Notes under the pieces: model-generated
The model's input: the letters and a program-made list of their open reading frames with translations, nothing else
Database searches by the model: none
What the model was told of the DNA's origin: nothing
Made by a program: the position numbers and the translations under genes
Shown here: positions 63,545 to 64,000 of the stretch, piece after piece
How positions within the stretch are numbered: position 1 is the stretch's first letter
Layout of the letters: every line of letters begins with the position of its first letter
From: Paraburkholderia caledonica NBRC 102488
GTDB taxonomy: Bacteria > Pseudomonadota > Gammaproteobacteria > Burkholderiales > Burkholderiaceae
Assembly (NCBI RefSeq): GCF_000685095.1
Contig: NZ_BAYE01000001.1
Coordinates: 310,001 to 374,000, forward strand
DNA length: 64,000 bases
Direction of reading: 5' to 3'

Positions 63545-64000
63545 TCAAGCGGAAGCGCTCAGCGTTCGCCATAGAAACTCGAAAACCATCGCATCGTGCT
63601 CGGCCTGCTCCAGTTCATCGGAGCCGCCGTGTCCTCCGTCCGTGTTTTCGCGGTACCACACGTTGTCGACGCCGAGCGCCTGCATGCGCGCGGCCATCTT
63701 GCGCGCATGACCGGGATGCACGCGATCGTCGGCGGTAGATGTCGTGAACAGGACCGGCGGATACTTCACGCCGGCCGACACGTTGTGATAAGGCGAGTAC
63801 GCGGCGAGCGCGCGCGCGTCGTCGGGATCGTCGGGATCGCCGTATTCGTCGATCCATGACGCGCCCGCATGCAGCAGGTGATAGCGGCTCATATCGAGCA
63901 GCGGCACTTCACAGATCACCGCGCCGAAGAGTTCGGGGCGCTGGACCATGCACGCCGCCACTAGCAGGCCTCCGTTGCTGCCGCCCTGAATGCCGAGTTG
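63545..64000 (-). CDS. Prolyl oligopeptidase family (S9) serine peptidase, N-terminal part outside window
   Basis: Only the C-terminal ~151 residues are present. The catalytic triad is all inside: nucleophile GGSNGG (coded at about 63965-63985), Asp in TSTADDRVHPGH and His in GGHGGSDE. The order and spacing match S9 prolyl oligopeptidases, which cleave proline-containing short peptides. The beta-propeller lies beyond 64000. Confidence 0.92.
   Translation of the reverse strand, partial: QLGIQGGSNGGLLVAACMVQRPELFGAVICEVPLLDMSRYHLLHAGASWIDEYGDPDDPDDARALAAYSPYHNVSAGVKYPPVLFTTSTADDRVHPGHARKMAARMQALGVDNVWYRENTDGGHGGSDELEQAEHDAMVFEFLWRTLSASA

Overview
The window looks like a stretch of the primary chromosome of a Paraburkholderia/Burkholderia-type betaproteobacterium. 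The evidence is the high GC content with strong third-position GC bias, a phasin gene (polyhydroxyalkanoate storage), a pyruvate dehydrogenase operon whose E3 carries its own lipoyl domain, and betaproteobacterial gene orders such as dapA-bamC, rpfE-like/recJ/prfB/lysS and iscRSUA-hscBA-fdx-iscX. Nearly all of it is conserved housekeeping DNA. I see no prophage, insertion sequence, CRISPR array, rRNA or integrated plasmid. Both window edges cut genes: a metallo-beta-lactamase-fold hydrolase at the left and an S9 peptidase at the right.

Layout. 1-8.7 kb (minus strand): MBL hydrolase, bamC, dapA, methyltransferase, trpS, M50 protease, YrdC/YciO protein, PHP phosphatase, alpha/beta hydrolase, DUF455 protein. 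8.9-11.0 kb (plus): gamma-carbonic-anhydrase-like protein, hslO, lipoprotein. 11.2-22.8 kb (minus): ftsB, eno, kdsA, pyrG, hydrolase, comEC, tatD-like, lolD, lolC. 23.2-30.2 kb (plus): RpfE-like protein, recJ, prfB with its programmed frameshift, lysS, glycine-zipper protein. 30.3-37.1 kb (minus): the complete Isc iron-sulfur assembly cluster read from iscR, followed upstream by a low-molecular-weight phosphatase. 37.3-42.9 kb: small secreted protein, lipoprotein, lutAB with a divergent IclR regulator, and a penicillin-binding endopeptidase. 43.7-51.0 kb: phaP, then lpdA-aceF-aceE on the minus strand. 51.3-57.2 kb: a two-component pair divergent from aceE, folD and an acyltransferase. 57.5-64 kb: M3 oligopeptidase, codA-like deaminase, Asp/Glu racemase-like protein, initiator tRNA-Met, a 95-residue unknown, xthA and the partial S9 peptidase.

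How it fits together. The Isc cluster makes Fe-S clusters; likely clients here include LutA/LutB and a TrpRS that carries a four-cysteine cluster-binding pattern. The PDH complex makes acetyl-CoA, which feeds the PHB storage implied by the adjacent phasin gene.

The items most worth a second look are small-scale. They are a CodA homologue with Cys at the position of E. coli Asp314, next to an Asp/Glu racemase homologue lacking its first catalytic cysteine; a 56-bp imperfect palindrome between aceE and the sensor kinase; two type-1 IscR boxes on a recognisable iscR promoter; a repeated 12-mer flanking the phaP promoter; a terminator-like hairpin splitting the Isc cluster; and lutAB without lutC.
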